From the NCBI GenBank assembly GCA_001772335.1, contig METM01000002.1, positions 1-45,957 on the forward strand: a stretch of DNA of 45,957 nt. The letters run 5' to 3'. Below the pieces are notes generated by a model. The model was given only the letters and a program-made list of their open reading frames with translations, did not search any database and was not told the DNA's origin. The position numbers and the translations under genes were made by a program. Source of the stretch: a candidate division WOR-1 bacterium RIFCSPHIGHO2_01_FULL_53_15 (GTDB taxonomy: Bacteria; Margulisbacteria; WOR-1; O2-12-FULL-45-9; XYB2-FULL-48-7). Shown here piece by piece: positions 28,931-36,855 of the stretch. Every line of letters starts with the position of its first letter. The stretch's first letter is position 1.

Positions 28931-29910
28931 CTTTGCCCGATCTCCAGCCCCAGGTCACTGATCATCTTGAGATCCTGTTCGGGCGATTGCCCCTTTGTCG
29001 TTAAATAATCCCCGACCAAAGTCACGTTCGCCCCGGCGATGAACATCAGCGGCTGAAGCGTCCCCAGCGCTTTTTCCCGGCCGCCGAAAACACCGATATC
29101 TTTATCCGGCAGGCAGAAACGATAAGCCGCCACAAGTTTCAATACCTCGAATGGGGTCATCGGCTTGTAGTTCTTTGCGGCGGGAGTCCCCTTGACCGGA
29201 TTGAGGATATTGATCGGGACGGAGACGACATCAAGTTCTTTGAGCGTGAAAGCCAGTTCGATCCTCTGCTCGGGTGTTTCGCCCAACCCAAAAATACCGC
29301 CGGAACAGGTTTCGAGCCCGGCTTCCTTGGCCAGCCGGATCGTCTTGAGCCGCTCGGCGTACGAATGCGTCGTGCACATCTGGGGAAAGAAGCTCTCTGC
29401 CGTTTCAAGATTGTGGTGAAGACGTTTCAGGCCCGACTGTTTAAGATCGTTGATCTGTTCATGATTTAATGTCCCGAGCGAAACACAGCGGTTCAGATCA
29501 GTTTCGCGGGCGACCGTTGTGAGCGCCGAGCCAAGCGTCCGGAGCTCGGAGTCGGAATGGACGGTCTTGCCGGAAGTGACGAACGAAAAGCAGGTAGCCG
29601 ACATGTGTTTCTCGGCTGTCTTTGCCGCAGTCACGAGCTCGGCTTTGCTCATCAGAGGATAGACGCGGCAGTCGGTCTTGTGATGGGCCGACTGGGCGCA
29701 GAAGGAGCAGTCCTCCGAGCAGCGGCCGGACTTGGCGTTAACGATGCCGCAGAGCTTGACTTTGTTGCCTTTGAAATGACGCCTTATCTTTTCGGCGGCA
29801 GTTAGGAGAGAGAGGAGTTCGGAGTTCGGAGTATTAATAAGCTCAATGGCGTCGGCTTGGCTGACACCGTTTTCCGCAATAGCCCTCTCGGCTAATTCTT
29901 GATAATTCAT
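28927..29910 (-). CDS. bioB: Biotin synthase
   Basis: 327 residues from the ATG at 29910, which is chosen because an extended -10 box ends 7 nt upstream; the longer reading would run through the promoter. The radical SAM cluster is CSEDCSFCAQ, followed by YPLMSKAEL, RCVSLGTLNHEQ, YNHNLET-like HHNLETAESFF, and CSGGIFGLGET; the auxiliary cluster residues follow. It converts dethiobiotin to biotin. A heptanucleotide array (29807-29834) adds residues NTPNSELLSLL near the N-terminus. bioB is divergent from bioH and bioC, sharing one promoter core. Confidence 0.95.
   Translation of the reverse strand: MNYQELAERAIAENGVSQADAIELINTPNSELLSLLTAAEKIRRHFKGNKVKLCGIVNAKSGRCSEDCSFCAQSAHHKTDCRVYPLMSKAELVTAAKTAEKHMSATCFSFVTSGKTVHSDSELRTLGSALTTVARETDLNRCVSLGTLNHEQINDLKQSGLKRLHHNLETAESFFPQMCTTHSYAERLKTIRLAKEAGLETCSGGIFGLGETPEQRIELAFTLKELDVVSVPINILNPVKGTPAAKNYKPMTPFEVLKLVAAYRFCLPDKDIGVFGGREKALGTLQPLMFIAGANVTLVGDYLTTKGQSPEQDLKMISDLGLEIGQS
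29807..29834. repeat. Heptanucleotide array inside bioB
   Basis: Units GGAGTTC, GGAGTTC, GGAGTAT run from 29814, preceded by a degenerate GAGAGAG. GGAGTTC is the same unit found in hemB and in the ArnT-like gene. Confidence 0.75.
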
Positions 29911-29933
29911 CTGATAAATTATAACATAGTAAT
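29911..29933. promoter_or_regulatory. Overlapping divergent leaderless promoters of bioB and bioH
   Basis: The plus strand carries TATAAC (29920-29925), and minus carries TATAAT (29923-29918) with TG before it (extended -10). The -10 boxes overlap by four bases. The start codons are only 7 nt (bioB) and 8 nt (bioH) away. Polymerase cannot use both at once, so biotin genes would be transcribed alternately. Confidence 0.65.
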
Positions 29934-30587
29934 ATGAAACTCGTTTTTCTGCACGGCTTCGCGACCAACCCAAAGATCTGGGACGACCAGAAGGCCGACT
30001 ACGCGCCACAGCTCAATTTTGGGAACATAAACGCAGAGGCGAAGCGTTTGCTGGATATCATAGGTATGGGGGATGGGGTAAGTGGTGTGGCTTTGATCGG
30101 CTGGTCGATGGGTGGGATGATCGCCCTGCAGGCGGCGGCGCTTTCGCGCGAGAAGATCAAAGGGCTGGTACTCGTTTCAACGACGCCGAAGTTCGTCAGC
30201 GCTCCCGATTATCCTCATGGTTTGCCGATGGCTTTGTTAAAAAACCTGCGCAAGAGGATCAAGACCCACGGCACAAAAGCTTTTCACGACCTGGCTTTTA
30301 AGGGGAGAAAAGCCGCCGGTTTTGTCAAGACGCCGATCGAAGAAGCGGAAAAAGAGCTGGACGAGCTGGAAAGGATCGACCGGCGGGAGCTCCTGGCGAA
30401 GATTGAAGTCCCGACGCTGATCGTCCACGGCGAAAAAGACGAGATCTGCCTGCCCGGCGCCGCCCGCTACATGAACGAGCGGATTGCCGGCAGCAGCTTG
30501 GTCATGATGCCCGAGGTCGGCCACGCGCCGATGCTCGAAGCGCCCGAGCGCTTCAACGAGATCTTATGCTGGACAAACAACTTATAA
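29934..30587 (+). CDS. bioH: Alpha/beta hydrolase, pimeloyl-ACP methyl ester esterase type
   Basis: 217 residues. The oxyanion start is LVFLHGFATNPKIWDDQ, the nucleophile is in GWSMGG (about 58-63), the acid in VHGEKDEIC, and the histidine in VGHAPMLEAPERF. The size matches BioH-type esterases, and the gene overlaps bioC by 22 bp, so this call depends on context as well as motifs. It would cleave the methyl ester from pimeloyl-ACP after chain elongation. A degenerate array of 7-bp units (30063-30090) is translated near residues 44-52 (GMGDGVSGV), just ahead of the nucleophile. Confidence 0.85.
   Translation: MKLVFLHGFATNPKIWDDQKADYAPQLNFGNINAEAKRLLDIIGMGDGVSGVALIGWSMGGMIALQAAALSREKIKGLVLVSTTPKFVSAPDYPHGLPMALLKNLRKRIKTHGTKAFHDLAFKGRKAAGFVKTPIEEAEKELDELERIDRRELLAKIEVPTLIVHGEKDEICLPGAARYMNERIAGSSLVMMPEVGHAPMLEAPERFNEILCWTNNL
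30063..30090. repeat. Degenerate heptanucleotide array inside bioH
   Basis: GGTATGG, GGGATGG, GGTAAGT and GGTGTGG follow one another. The same GGTATGG unit occurs in bioC (30883-30896) and at the hemL stop (37918-37945). Confidence 0.65.
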
Positions 30588-31339
30588 GCCGCAATTTTTC
30601 CCTCAGCGCCCAACACTATGATGAGCACGCCATTATGCAAAGGGAGATGGCGGACCGGCTCTTTTCACTACTTACAACTTACGACTTACAACTTACGACT
30701 ATCTTGGATATCGGCTGCGGCACCGGTTATCTGACAGGCAAGTTAGCCGAGAGATTTCCATCGGCGAGAGTAGAGGGGATAGATATTGCGCCGGGGATGA
30801 TCGAAGTGGCAAATAAACTTAAACGGGAAAATATAACTTTTAAGATCGGTGATGGGGAAGATATAAGAGGTGTGGGGGATGAGGTATGGGGTATGGGGGA
30901 GTATGATCTGATAGTGTCCAACGCCTCGCTTCAGTGGATGTCAGTCGAAAAAGTTTTCGCCAGTGTCGCGAAGCTGCTTAAGCCCGGCGGCCTCCTTGTT
31001 TTCTCGACTTTCGGGCCCAAGACATTGAGCGAGCTGAAGGAATGCGGTTTCAAGGTCAATGAATTCCCCGACACGATCGCCATCGAAGGGCTGACAAAGC
31101 CCAATTTTCAAAATATTTTTCTGGCCTCGCAGGTCTCCCGCGAAAAGTTCGGTGATGTCAAAGAGTTGGTCTATCACCTCAAAGAGCTCGGCGCCCAGAC
31201 CTCCGCCGGGGAGAATAAATTTACGCCCGCGGCTTTTCGCGCTTACAAGCAAAAATATGGCGGCGCAGACGGCATCGCCGCGAGTTTTGAGCTGGTCTAC
31301 GGGGTATTCAGGCGGAAGCCCTCACCCGCTGGCGTTTAA
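30566..31339 (+). CDS. bioC: Malonyl-ACP O-methyltransferase
   Basis: 257 residues. BioC-specific RNFSLSAQHYDEHAIMQREMADRL comes first, then SAM motif I DIGCGTGYLTGKLAERFP (about 50-67), IDIAPGMIEVANK and a VSNASLQWM motif. It methylates malonyl-ACP to begin pimelate synthesis, with BioH reversing the ester. Two heptanucleotide arrays are translated: one just ahead of motif I (30671-30700, read TTYDLQLTT), the other (30873-30900) as VGDEVWGMGEYD before the post-motif strand. The last residues, SPAGV and the stop, come from a dispersed repeat. So three repeat-derived segments lie in one small enzyme. Confidence 0.93.
   Translation: MLDKQLISRNFSLSAQHYDEHAIMQREMADRLFSLLTTYDLQLTTILDIGCGTGYLTGKLAERFPSARVEGIDIAPGMIEVANKLKRENITFKIGDGEDIRGVGDEVWGMGEYDLIVSNASLQWMSVEKVFASVAKLLKPGGLLVFSTFGPKTLSELKECGFKVNEFPDTIAIEGLTKPNFQNIFLASQVSREKFGDVKELVYHLKELGAQTSAGENKFTPAAFRAYKQKYGGADGIAASFELVYGVFRRKPSPAGV
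30671..30700. repeat. Heptanucleotide array inside bioC
   Basis: CTTACAA, CTTACGA, CTTACAA, CTTACGA then CT: two alternating unit types, four units. It is translated just before the SAM-binding motif. Confidence 0.9.
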
Positions 31340-31432
31340 CACTCCTCCCTCTCCCAGAGGGAGAGGGTAAAGGCATGTATTTCCCTTCTCCCTTTGGGAG
31401 AAGGGGGCTGGTTTAGGGTTGGCGGATGAGGG
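31319..31432. repeat. Dispersed CTCACCCGC-type element with two hairpins, complete copy
   Basis: The left end CCCTCACCCGC and the right end GCGGATGAGGG are inverted repeats with one mismatch, bounding about 114 bp. Inside are two hairpins: CCCTCTCCC-AGA-GGGAGAGGG and CCCTTCTCCC-TTT-GGGAGAAGGG. It encodes no protein, so it is a small non-autonomous (MITE-like) element. It provides the bioC stop codon and ends about 7 nt before the promoter of the DUF1858 gene. Confidence 0.75.
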
Positions 31433-31438
31433 TTGTTA

Positions 31439-31447
31439 TGGTACAAT
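31439..31447 (+). promoter_or_regulatory. Extended -10 of the DUF1858-thiG-thiH run
   Basis: TGG followed by TACAAT (31442-31447) lies 6 nt before the ATG at 31454. This again predicts a leaderless transcript for the first gene. Confidence 0.5.
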
Positions 31448-31453
31448 TTATGT

Positions 31454-31663
31454 ATGACCGAAACTTATTTGATCAAGAAAGAGATGACCATTGCCGAGGC
31501 GCTCAAGATCAAGCCGCAGATCGCGGCCATCCTGATGACGCGGGGCATGCACTGCCTGGGCTGTGTTATCGCTCAAGGGGAGACAATCGAGCAGGCGGCC
31601 GAGGTCCACGGGCTTGATGTCGAAGCGCTGGTCAAAGACCTGAACGAGCTCAAGCCCGTTTAA
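31454..31663 (+). CDS. DUF1858 domain protein
   Basis: 69 residues from ATG 31454, which follows an extended -10 by 6 nt. The sequence KEMTIAEALKIKPQIAAILMTRGMHCLGCVIAQGETIEQAAEVHGLD is the DUF1858 fold, with the conserved CLGC pair (about residues 34-37) near the helix turn. These are small helical proteins with a probable redox-active or metal-binding cysteine pair. It is followed 13 bp later by a glutaredoxin, so a thiol-transfer link to the thiazole genes next door is possible. Function unknown. Confidence 0.85.
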   Translation: MTETYLIKKEMTIAEALKIKPQIAAILMTRGMHCLGCVIAQGETIEQAAEVHGLDVEALVKDLNELKPV

Positions 31664-31676
31664 CAGGAGGCATAAA

Positions 31677-31913
31677 ATGGCGACCGTTAAGATCTATTCA
31701 ACCCCGAACTGCCCTTATTGCAAGCAGACCAAGACATTTTTGAACGAGAACAACATCCAGTTCGAAGATATCGATGTTTCGGCCAACCAGCTGGCCGCCC
31801 AGGAGATGATCAGCCGCTCGGGGCAATTGGGCGTGCCGGTCGTCGACATCGACGGGGCGATCATCATCGGTTTCGACAAGGCCCGGATGAAACAGCTGCT
31901 CGCCCTCAAGTGA
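31677..31913 (+). CDS. Glutaredoxin-family (NrdH-like) protein
   Basis: 78 residues. The active site is [14 protein letters not shown] (CPYC at about 12-15), with [16 protein letters not shown] holding the cis-proline. This is the small glutaredoxin/NrdH form that accepts electrons from thioredoxin reductase or glutathione. The stop overlaps the thiG start by 4 bp (GTGA). AGGAGG precedes the start. Its placement suggests that it reduces a disulfide or persulfide in thiazole synthesis, but this is an inference. Confidence 0.9.
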   Translation: MATVKIYSTPNCPYCKQTKTFLNENNIQFEDIDVSANQLAAQEMISRSGQLGVPVVDIDGAIIIGFDKARMKQLLALK

Positions 31914-32671
31914 TCATCGCCGGTAGAAAATTCAACTCGCGCCTCTTTTTGGGGACGGGAAAATTCCCGTCGAACGAAGTATTGCGCGGCGCGCTTGAAG
32001 CGTCCGGGGCGGAGATCGTGACAGTCGCCTTGAGAAGGGTTGACCTGACCGCGGCCGGGAACAAGGATATTCTCTCGGCGATCGATCGTGATAAATATCT
32101 AATTCTCCCCAACACATCGGGCGCCAGATCGGCCGATGAAGCGGTGCGCCTGGCTCGCCTGGCCAGGGCGGGCGGGGCGGGCGACTGGCTCAAATTAGAA
32201 GTCACCCCTGATCCTAATTATCTTCTGCCTGATCCGATCGAAACATTGAAAGCAGCGGAGATCCTGGTCAAAGAGGGCTTTATTGTCCTGCCATATATAA
32301 ATGCCGACCCGATCCTGGCTAAACGTTTGGAAGAAGCCGGCACGGCGACGGTCATGCCGCTTGGCTCGTTCATCGGTTCGCACCAGGGAATAAAAACGAA
32401 AACAGCGATCGAGGTCATTATCGAACAGGCCAACGTGCCGGTCGTTGTCGATGCCGGCCTTGGCGCTCCTTCCCACGCGGCCGAAGCGATGGAGATGGGG
32501 GCGGACGCCGTCCTCGTCAACACAGCCATTGCCATTGCCGCCGATCCGGCCAGAATGGCCGAGGCGTTCAAGCTGGCGGTTCGGGCCGGCCGCCTGGCTT
32601 ACGAAACCGGACTGAAAGAGCCGCGGAAACAGGCCTCGGCCTCCAGCCCACTGACCGGCTTTCTGCGATGA
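31910..32671 (+). CDS. thiG: Thiazole synthase
   Basis: 253 residues. The GTG at 31910 is preferred since it overlaps the glutaredoxin stop (GTGA) and the protein then begins [19 protein letters not shown], the normal ThiG start. Next come [38 protein letters not shown] (the lysine here probably forms the substrate imine), [13 protein letters not shown] and [29 protein letters not shown]. It builds the thiazole phosphate from dehydroglycine, deoxyxylulose phosphate and ThiS thiocarboxylate. No separate thiS gene is in this operon. Candidate carriers in the window are the ThiS part at 40289 and the MoaD-like protein at 42738. Confidence 0.95.
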   Translation: MIIAGRKFNSRLFLGTGKFPSNEVLRGALEASGAEIVTVALRRVDLTAAGNKDILSAIDRDKYLILPNTSGARSADEAVRLARLARAGGAGDWLKLEVTPDPNYLLPDPIETLKAAEILVKEGFIVLPYINADPILAKRLEEAGTATVMPLGSFIGSHQGIKTKTAIEVIIEQANVPVVVDAGLGAPSHAAEAMEMGADAVLVNTAIAIAADPARMAEAFKLAVRAGRLAYETGLKEPRKQASASSPLTGFLR

Positions 32672-33666
32672 ATTATAATGATTTTCTGGAGCTCCTCTCC
32701 GAGCCAACCGCGGCCCGGTTAGAAGAACTTGCGTCTCATGCTCATGAATTAACCCTCAAGAATTTTGGCCGTACTATATTAATGTATGCCCCGATCTACC
32801 TGGGCAACGAATGCGTCAACCAGTGCGCCTATTGCGGCTTTGCCGAAAAAGGGGAAGGGGTCTTCCTTTCGGTCAAAGAGGCCCTCGCCGAAGCCGAAAT
32901 ACTTCATCAAAAGGGCTTCCGCCATATCCTTCTCGTTTCCGGCGAGCGCCGGGATAAGGTGACGATGGCTTATTTAAAAGAGGTCATCAGCGCCCTGCAT
33001 AAAAAATTCGATTCGATCGGTTTAGAGATCTTTCCGCTCGAAGAAGCCGAATACCGGGAACTTTTCCTGGCCGGGGCGGACGGCCTGACGATCTACCAGG
33101 AGACATACGATAGGGATGTTTACAAGCAAATGCACGGGCAGGGGCCCAAAGCCAACTATGATTTCCGGCTGGGCGCGCCGGAGCGGGCGACCCGGGCCGG
33201 ATTTTACCGGATCAATATCGGCGCTCTCTTGGGATTAAACGATTGGCGGGCCGAGGCGGCGGCGCTGGGTAAACACGCGGCGTATTTAAAGAAAAAATTC
33301 TGGCGGGCGCAGATCTCGGTCTCATTTCCGCGCCTCCAGCCCTCGTCTTCAAAGTTCAAACCGCCGCATCCGGTCTCTGACCGCGACCTGACTCAGATGA
33401 TCTGCGCTTTACGGATCTTCCAGCCGACGCTCGGCCTTGTCCTCTCGACTCGGGAGAGTGAGGCATTGAGAGATAACCTGATTCCTCTCGGCCTCACGCA
33501 GATGAGCGCAGAATCAAAGACCAATCCCGGCGGCTACTCCAAAAAGTTCTGGGCTGACGAACAGTTCGAGGTCGCCGATAAAAGAAGCGTCGAAGAAGTG
33601 GCCGCCGCAATTTTTGCCAAAGATTACGAGCCGGTCTTTAAGGACTGGGACAGAGTATTCATATAA
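32668..33666 (+). CDS. thiH: 2-iminoacetate synthase (tyrosine lyase)
   Basis: 332 residues. The radical SAM motif is [10 protein letters not shown] (about 49-58), preceded by [10 protein letters not shown] and followed by [11 protein letters not shown], the tyrosine-lyase/biotin synthase-like order. It cleaves tyrosine to dehydroglycine for ThiG. ThiH from enterobacteria is about 377 residues, so this is a shorter form, lacking some of the N-terminal extension. Its start overlaps the thiG stop by 4 bp. The use of ThiH rather than glycine oxidase suggests growth without oxygen. Confidence 0.93.
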   Translation: MNYNDFLELLSEPTAARLEELASHAHELTLKNFGRTILMYAPIYLGNECVNQCAYCGFAEKGEGVFLSVKEALAEAEILHQKGFRHILLVSGERRDKVTMAYLKEVISALHKKFDSIGLEIFPLEEAEYRELFLAGADGLTIYQETYDRDVYKQMHGQGPKANYDFRLGAPERATRAGFYRINIGALLGLNDWRAEAAALGKHAAYLKKKFWRAQISVSFPRLQPSSSKFKPPHPVSDRDLTQMICALRIFQPTLGLVLSTRESEALRDNLIPLGLTQMSAESKTNPGGYSKKFWADEQFEVADKRSVEEVAAAIFAKDYEPVFKDWDRVFI

Positions 33667-33745
33667 TACTCTACTAATCTGGTCAAGATAGTGATAATTT
33701 ATCGGAACTATAAAGCTTGTTTGTGAGATAATATATTAGAAAATA

Positions 33746-33840
33746 AAACTCACCCCCCTGCCTGCCGGCAGGCAGGCTCTTTCCCCCTCTCTTTTCAAGA
33801 GAGGGGGAGGATTAACCTGATGTTAGCAGGGGGTGAGTTT
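33746..33840. repeat. MITE-like element A, with a nested GC palindrome
   Basis: The ends AAACTCACCCCC and GGGGGTGAGTTT are inverted repeats. The core CCCCCTCTC-TTTTCAA-GAGAGGGGG (33783-33807) is identical, base for base, to that of the element at 42649. Relative to that one, this copy has an extra 20-bp perfect palindrome (33757-33776, left half CCTGCCTGCC). It lies in the leader of the sulfate assimilation block, just before the APS reductase ribosome site. Confidence 0.8.
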
Positions 33841-33863
33841 AAAACAGGAGGAAGAAAGATAAT

Positions 33864-34571
33864 ATGAGTATTCTGGAAAACAAAGATGATCTGAAGCTTC
33901 TGGTCGATGGGCTCAATTTTAAGCAAAAAGTGGAGCGGTCGCTCGAGCTGATCGAGGCGGCCTACAAGAAGTGGGGCGACCGGCTGGTCGTTGCCAACAG
34001 CTTGGGGAAGGATTCTGTCGCGGTCTGGCACCTGGCCAAAACGGTCAATAAGAACATCAGGGGCTTTATCGTGACGACCCGCTTTAAACCGAAAGAGACC
34101 AAGGAGTTCATGAAGCAAGAAGTGAAGCGCTATCCGGAACTCAAGATCTTCGAGAGCACGAAAGAGATCCCGGACCGGCTCTATCTGACCAACCCGGACC
34201 AGTGCTGCGATATCCTCAAGGTCGAGCCGACCCGCGAAGCGGTCAAAAAAATGAATGTTGAATGCTGGGTCACGGGACTGCGCTGTACCGAAGGGCGGAC
34301 CCGTACCGACTATAAAGAAGTTGAAGAGCGCGATAAGGGCTTGATCAAGCTGAACCCGATCCTCGTTTGGAAAGAGCGCGAGGTCTGGCAGTATTTGGCG
34401 CTCTACCAGGTGCCGGTCAATCCGCTCTATAAACTTGGCTACCGGTCGCTTGGCTGCGAACCGTGCACCCGGATCACCAACGAGGACAACGAGAGGTCCG
34501 GCCGCTGGATCGGCACGAGCAAATGCGGCGGCGAGTGCGGTATTCATACGCGTCCGCTGATCGACGCCTAA
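33864..34571 (+). CDS. cysH: APS/PAPS reductase family protein, iron-sulfur type
   Basis: 235 residues. The pyrophosphate loop is VVANSLGKDSVAVWHL (about 42-57). The 4Fe-4S ligands of the APS reductase subgroup are present: CC at 114-115 and C-x-x-C in GCEPC (198/201). The catalytic cysteine is in KCGGECGIH (C225). PAPS-only reductases lack the four cluster cysteines, so this is the APS-type enzyme giving sulfite from adenylylsulfate with thioredoxin or glutaredoxin as donor. It is the first gene of the sulfur block. GGAGG precedes the start by 9-10 nt. Two in-block neighbours, the permease and sulfite reductase, fit directly. Confidence 0.92.
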   Translation: MSILENKDDLKLLVDGLNFKQKVERSLELIEAAYKKWGDRLVVANSLGKDSVAVWHLAKTVNKNIRGFIVTTRFKPKETKEFMKQEVKRYPELKIFESTKEIPDRLYLTNPDQCCDILKVEPTREAVKKMNVECWVTGLRCTEGRTRTDYKEVEERDKGLIKLNPILVWKEREVWQYLALYQVPVNPLYKLGYRSLGCEPCTRITNEDNERSGRWIGTSKCGGECGIHTRPLIDA

Positions 34572-34574
34572 CAA

Positions 34575-35540
34575 GTGTTGGCCGCGGCGCTTCTTACGAT
34601 CGCTGTCGTCTTTTTTGCCATGAACATGGGCGGCAGTAACATGACGCCGGCTTTCGCGGCGGTTTACGGCGCGAAGTTGATCAAGCATCGCCAGGCGGTC
34701 GTCTGGTTCACCCTGTTCGTTGCCCTGGGCGGTCTCCTTCTGGGTTATAACGTGGTCAGGACGCTGGGCGGCGGCATTATTCCGGCTGGTTACATGACCT
34801 TGAACGTCGTCCTGCTGATCATTTTATCGTCGTCGATCGGCCTGTTCATCGCCAATCTTTTAAAAGTGCCGGAATCGACGAGCTGGACGACGGTTTTCGC
34901 CATTTCCGGGGTCGGCCTGGCGCTGGGTCATCTGAATTATTCGATCTATCTCAAGATCGCGCCATTTTGGATTGGGCTGCCGCTCATCTCTTTCGCTTTG
35001 ACGTATTTTTTGTATAAAAAGATATACCCGCCGCGGCAGGAAAATCTTTACCTGTATCAGGCGTTCCTTTCGCATAAGAGTAAAGTGAAGTCGCTGGCGA
35101 TTTTCAGCAGTTTCTATATCGCTTTTGCCGCCGGGACGAACAATGTCGCCAACGCCGTCGGCCCCCTGGCGGGGGCGGGGCTGATCAGCCCGATCTTTGG
35201 CCTGCTTATTGTCGGGCCGCTCTTCGGCCTGGGCGGCCTGGTTCTCGGCAAGAAGATAATGAAGACCGTCGGCGAAGAGATCGTGCCGCTGGGGCTGATC
35301 TCCGCCTCGCTGGTCAGTTTGGTCACGGCCAGCCTGCTGGTCATTGCTTCGGCGCTGGGCATCCCGCAGTCGCTCGTTCAGCTCCAGGCCTTAAGCGTGA
35401 TGGCGATCGGCTCCGTCAAGCATGAGAATCACATTGTCAGCCAGGCGGCTTCCCGCCGGATATTCCTGGCCTGGGCGATCACGCCGGTCCTGGCTTTTTC
35501 GCTGGCCTACGGGCTGACAAAGATATTTTTGAGGATCTAA
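34575..35540 (+). CDS. Inorganic phosphate/sulfate permease (PiT family)
   Basis: 321 residues with about ten membrane helices. GSNMTPAFAAVYGAK near the N-terminus and AAGTNNVANAVGPLAGAG (about 180-197) are the paired PiT signatures. The start is a GTG three bases after the APS reductase stop; the next in-frame start would remove the first helix. PiT members carry phosphate or sulfate, and the CysP branch carries sulfate. Adjacent sulfate reduction genes make sulfate the better guess here. At 321 residues it is near the short CysP type. Confidence 0.88.
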   Translation: MLAAALLTIAVVFFAMNMGGSNMTPAFAAVYGAKLIKHRQAVVWFTLFVALGGLLLGYNVVRTLGGGIIPAGYMTLNVVLLIILSSSIGLFIANLLKVPESTSWTTVFAISGVGLALGHLNYSIYLKIAPFWIGLPLISFALTYFLYKKIYPPRQENLYLYQAFLSHKSKVKSLAIFSSFYIAFAAGTNNVANAVGPLAGAGLISPIFGLLIVGPLFGLGGLVLGKKIMKTVGEEIVPLGLISASLVSLVTASLLVIASALGIPQSLVQLQALSVMAIGSVKHENHIVSQAASRRIFLAWAITPVLAFSLAYGLTKIFLRI

Positions 35541-35542
35541 GA

Positions 35543-35944
35543 ATGATAGGGATAGCTGAACAGTTTAAGAACGAGTTGATCGAGCATGCCCGGCAGGCGG
35601 CGCCGCAGGAGGTTTGCGGCCTTTTAGCCGGCCGGGGGGATAACGTCGAGCGCGTCTATAAGATGGCCAATACTTCGGACACGCCGGAGCTCTGCTATTT
35701 CATGGACCCAAAAGAACAGTTGAAGTTCACAAAAGAGATCAGACAGCTGGGTCACGAGCTTGTCGGCATCTATCATTCGCATCCCGCCTCGCAAGCGTAT
35801 CCGTCGGGCAAGGATGTCGAGCTGGCCTTTTATCCCGAAGCGGCCTACATTATAATTTCCCTGAAGGACCCGGCCCAGCCAGAGATCAACGCCTATCGGA
35901 TCGTCGACGGGAAGATCACGAAGGAAGAGATAAAAATCATATGA
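35543..35944 (+). CDS. JAMM/MPN+ metallopeptidase (Mec/HcyD-like)
   Basis: 133 residues. The JAMM zinc site is complete: E23 in APQEVCGLL, then H78-S-H80-P, S88 and D91 in YHSHPASQAYPSGKDVEL, the exact HxHPx7SxxD layout. Bacterial Mec removes cysteine from the carrier CysO, and the HcyD form trims a tail beyond the Gly-Gly of HcyS. Both activities cut after the Gly-Gly of a ubiquitin-like protein. Two such proteins are in this block: the carrier at 42738, which has six residues after its Gly-Gly, and the ThiS domain of the fusion at 40289. Its start follows the permease by 2 bp. Confidence 0.92.
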   Translation: MIGIAEQFKNELIEHARQAAPQEVCGLLAGRGDNVERVYKMANTSDTPELCYFMDPKEQLKFTKEIRQLGHELVGIYHSHPASQAYPSGKDVELAFYPEAAYIIISLKDPAQPEINAYRIVDGKITKEEIKII

Positions 35945-36855
35945 ATAAATTAAAGCCGGCCGACCTTGTGATGCCCTATTTTGTCATTAGCGGGAAAGCC
36001 CGGCGCGAGCCGATCTTTACCATGCCCGGCATTTGCCGCCTTTCGATCGACAATCTCGTGCGCGAGGTGAGCGGGCTCAAGGAAAAAGGGATCGACAAGA
36101 TCCTCCTCTTTGGCCTGCCCGAGAGAAAGGACCCTTACGCCAGCGAAGCGTATGCCGAGAGCGGCATCGTCTCGCAGGCGGTGCGGGCGATCAAGGCAAA
36201 AGTCAGACGGCTGACCGTGATCACCGATGTCTGCCTGTGCGCGTATACGGAGCATGGGCATTGCCGGATATTAAAGTCAGGAGTTCGGAGTTCGGCCGTG
36301 CCTGCCGGCAGGCAGGAGTTCGGAGTCGATAAAAAGGGGACGCTTGAGGCGCTGGCGCGCATCGCGCTTTCACACGCGCGGGCGGGAGCCGACATTGTGG
36401 CGCCGTCGGCGGTCATGGATGGGCAGGTGGGAGCGATCAGAAAGATCCTCGACAAGAACGGCTTTAAAAAAGTCAAAATATTGGCTTATTCGGCCAAGTT
36501 CGCCTCCGCCTTTTATGGCCCGTTCCGCGAAGCGCTCGATTCGGAGCCGCAGTTCGGCGATCGACGCGGCTATCAGCTCGATCCTTTCGACGTCAAAAAA
36601 GCGCTGGCCAGAGTGGGGCGGGAGATCAGAGAGGGGGCCGACATGGTCATGGTCAAGCCGGCCCTGGCGTATCTTGACGTCATTTACCAGGTCAAGCAAA
36701 AATATAAGTTCCCGCTGGCCGCTTACAACGTGAGCGGCGAATTCGCCATGATGAGGGATAAGAAACTTATCCTTGAGTCACTCAATGCCATGCGCCGGGC
36801 CGGGGCCGATATTATAATTACCTATCATGCCAAAGAGATCGCCAAAGCTTTATAA
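35941..36855 (+). CDS. hemB: Porphobilinogen synthase
   Basis: 304 residues. The zinc site is CLCAYTEHGHC (three cysteines), the active lysines are in AYSAKFASAFYGPFR and MVKPALAYLDVI. It joins two aminolevulinates to porphobilinogen. Relative to other HemB proteins, an insertion of about 15 residues follows CRILK. It is encoded by GGAGTTC heptamer units interrupted by a GC palindrome (36280-36328). Despite this, the flanking catalytic blocks are intact, so the enzyme is probably active. It overlaps the JAMM gene by 4 bp and hemL by 29 bp. The siroheme-dependent sulfite reductase nearby explains its presence. Confidence 0.93.
   Translation: MNKLKPADLVMPYFVISGKARREPIFTMPGICRLSIDNLVREVSGLKEKGIDKILLFGLPERKDPYASEAYAESGIVSQAVRAIKAKVRRLTVITDVCLCAYTEHGHCRILKSGVRSSAVPAGRQEFGVDKKGTLEALARIALSHARAGADIVAPSAVMDGQVGAIRKILDKNGFKKVKILAYSAKFASAFYGPFREALDSEPQFGDRRGYQLDPFDVKKALARVGREIREGADMVMVKPALAYLDVIYQVKQKYKFPLAAYNVSGEFAMMRDKKLILESLNAMRRAGADIIITYHAKEIAKAL
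36280..36328. repeat. Heptamer array with nested GC palindrome inside hemB
   Basis: Two GGAGTTC units (36280-36293) precede a 16-bp palindrome TGCCTGCCGGCAGGCA (36299-36314), followed by GGAGTTC and GGAGTCG (36315-36328). The palindrome is the same as that nested in MITE-like element A, so a small palindromic unit has inserted in both. The frame is kept. Confidence 0.85.

Noticed and set aside
29911-30009. Longer N-terminus for BioB, starting at 30009
   Set aside because: It would cross the divergent promoter and overlap the start of bioH; ATG 29910 gives a normal BioB.
31718-31909. The thiG frame extends 192 bases upstream inside the glutaredoxin gene
   Set aside because: The extension is a shadow of the glutaredoxin in another frame; GTG at 31910 overlaps its stop and gives a normal ThiG N-terminus.
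33667-33745. Promoter before the sulfur block
   Set aside because: Several AT-rich hexamers (GATAAT, TATAAA) are present, but none has a good partner at the right distance, so I do not assign one.
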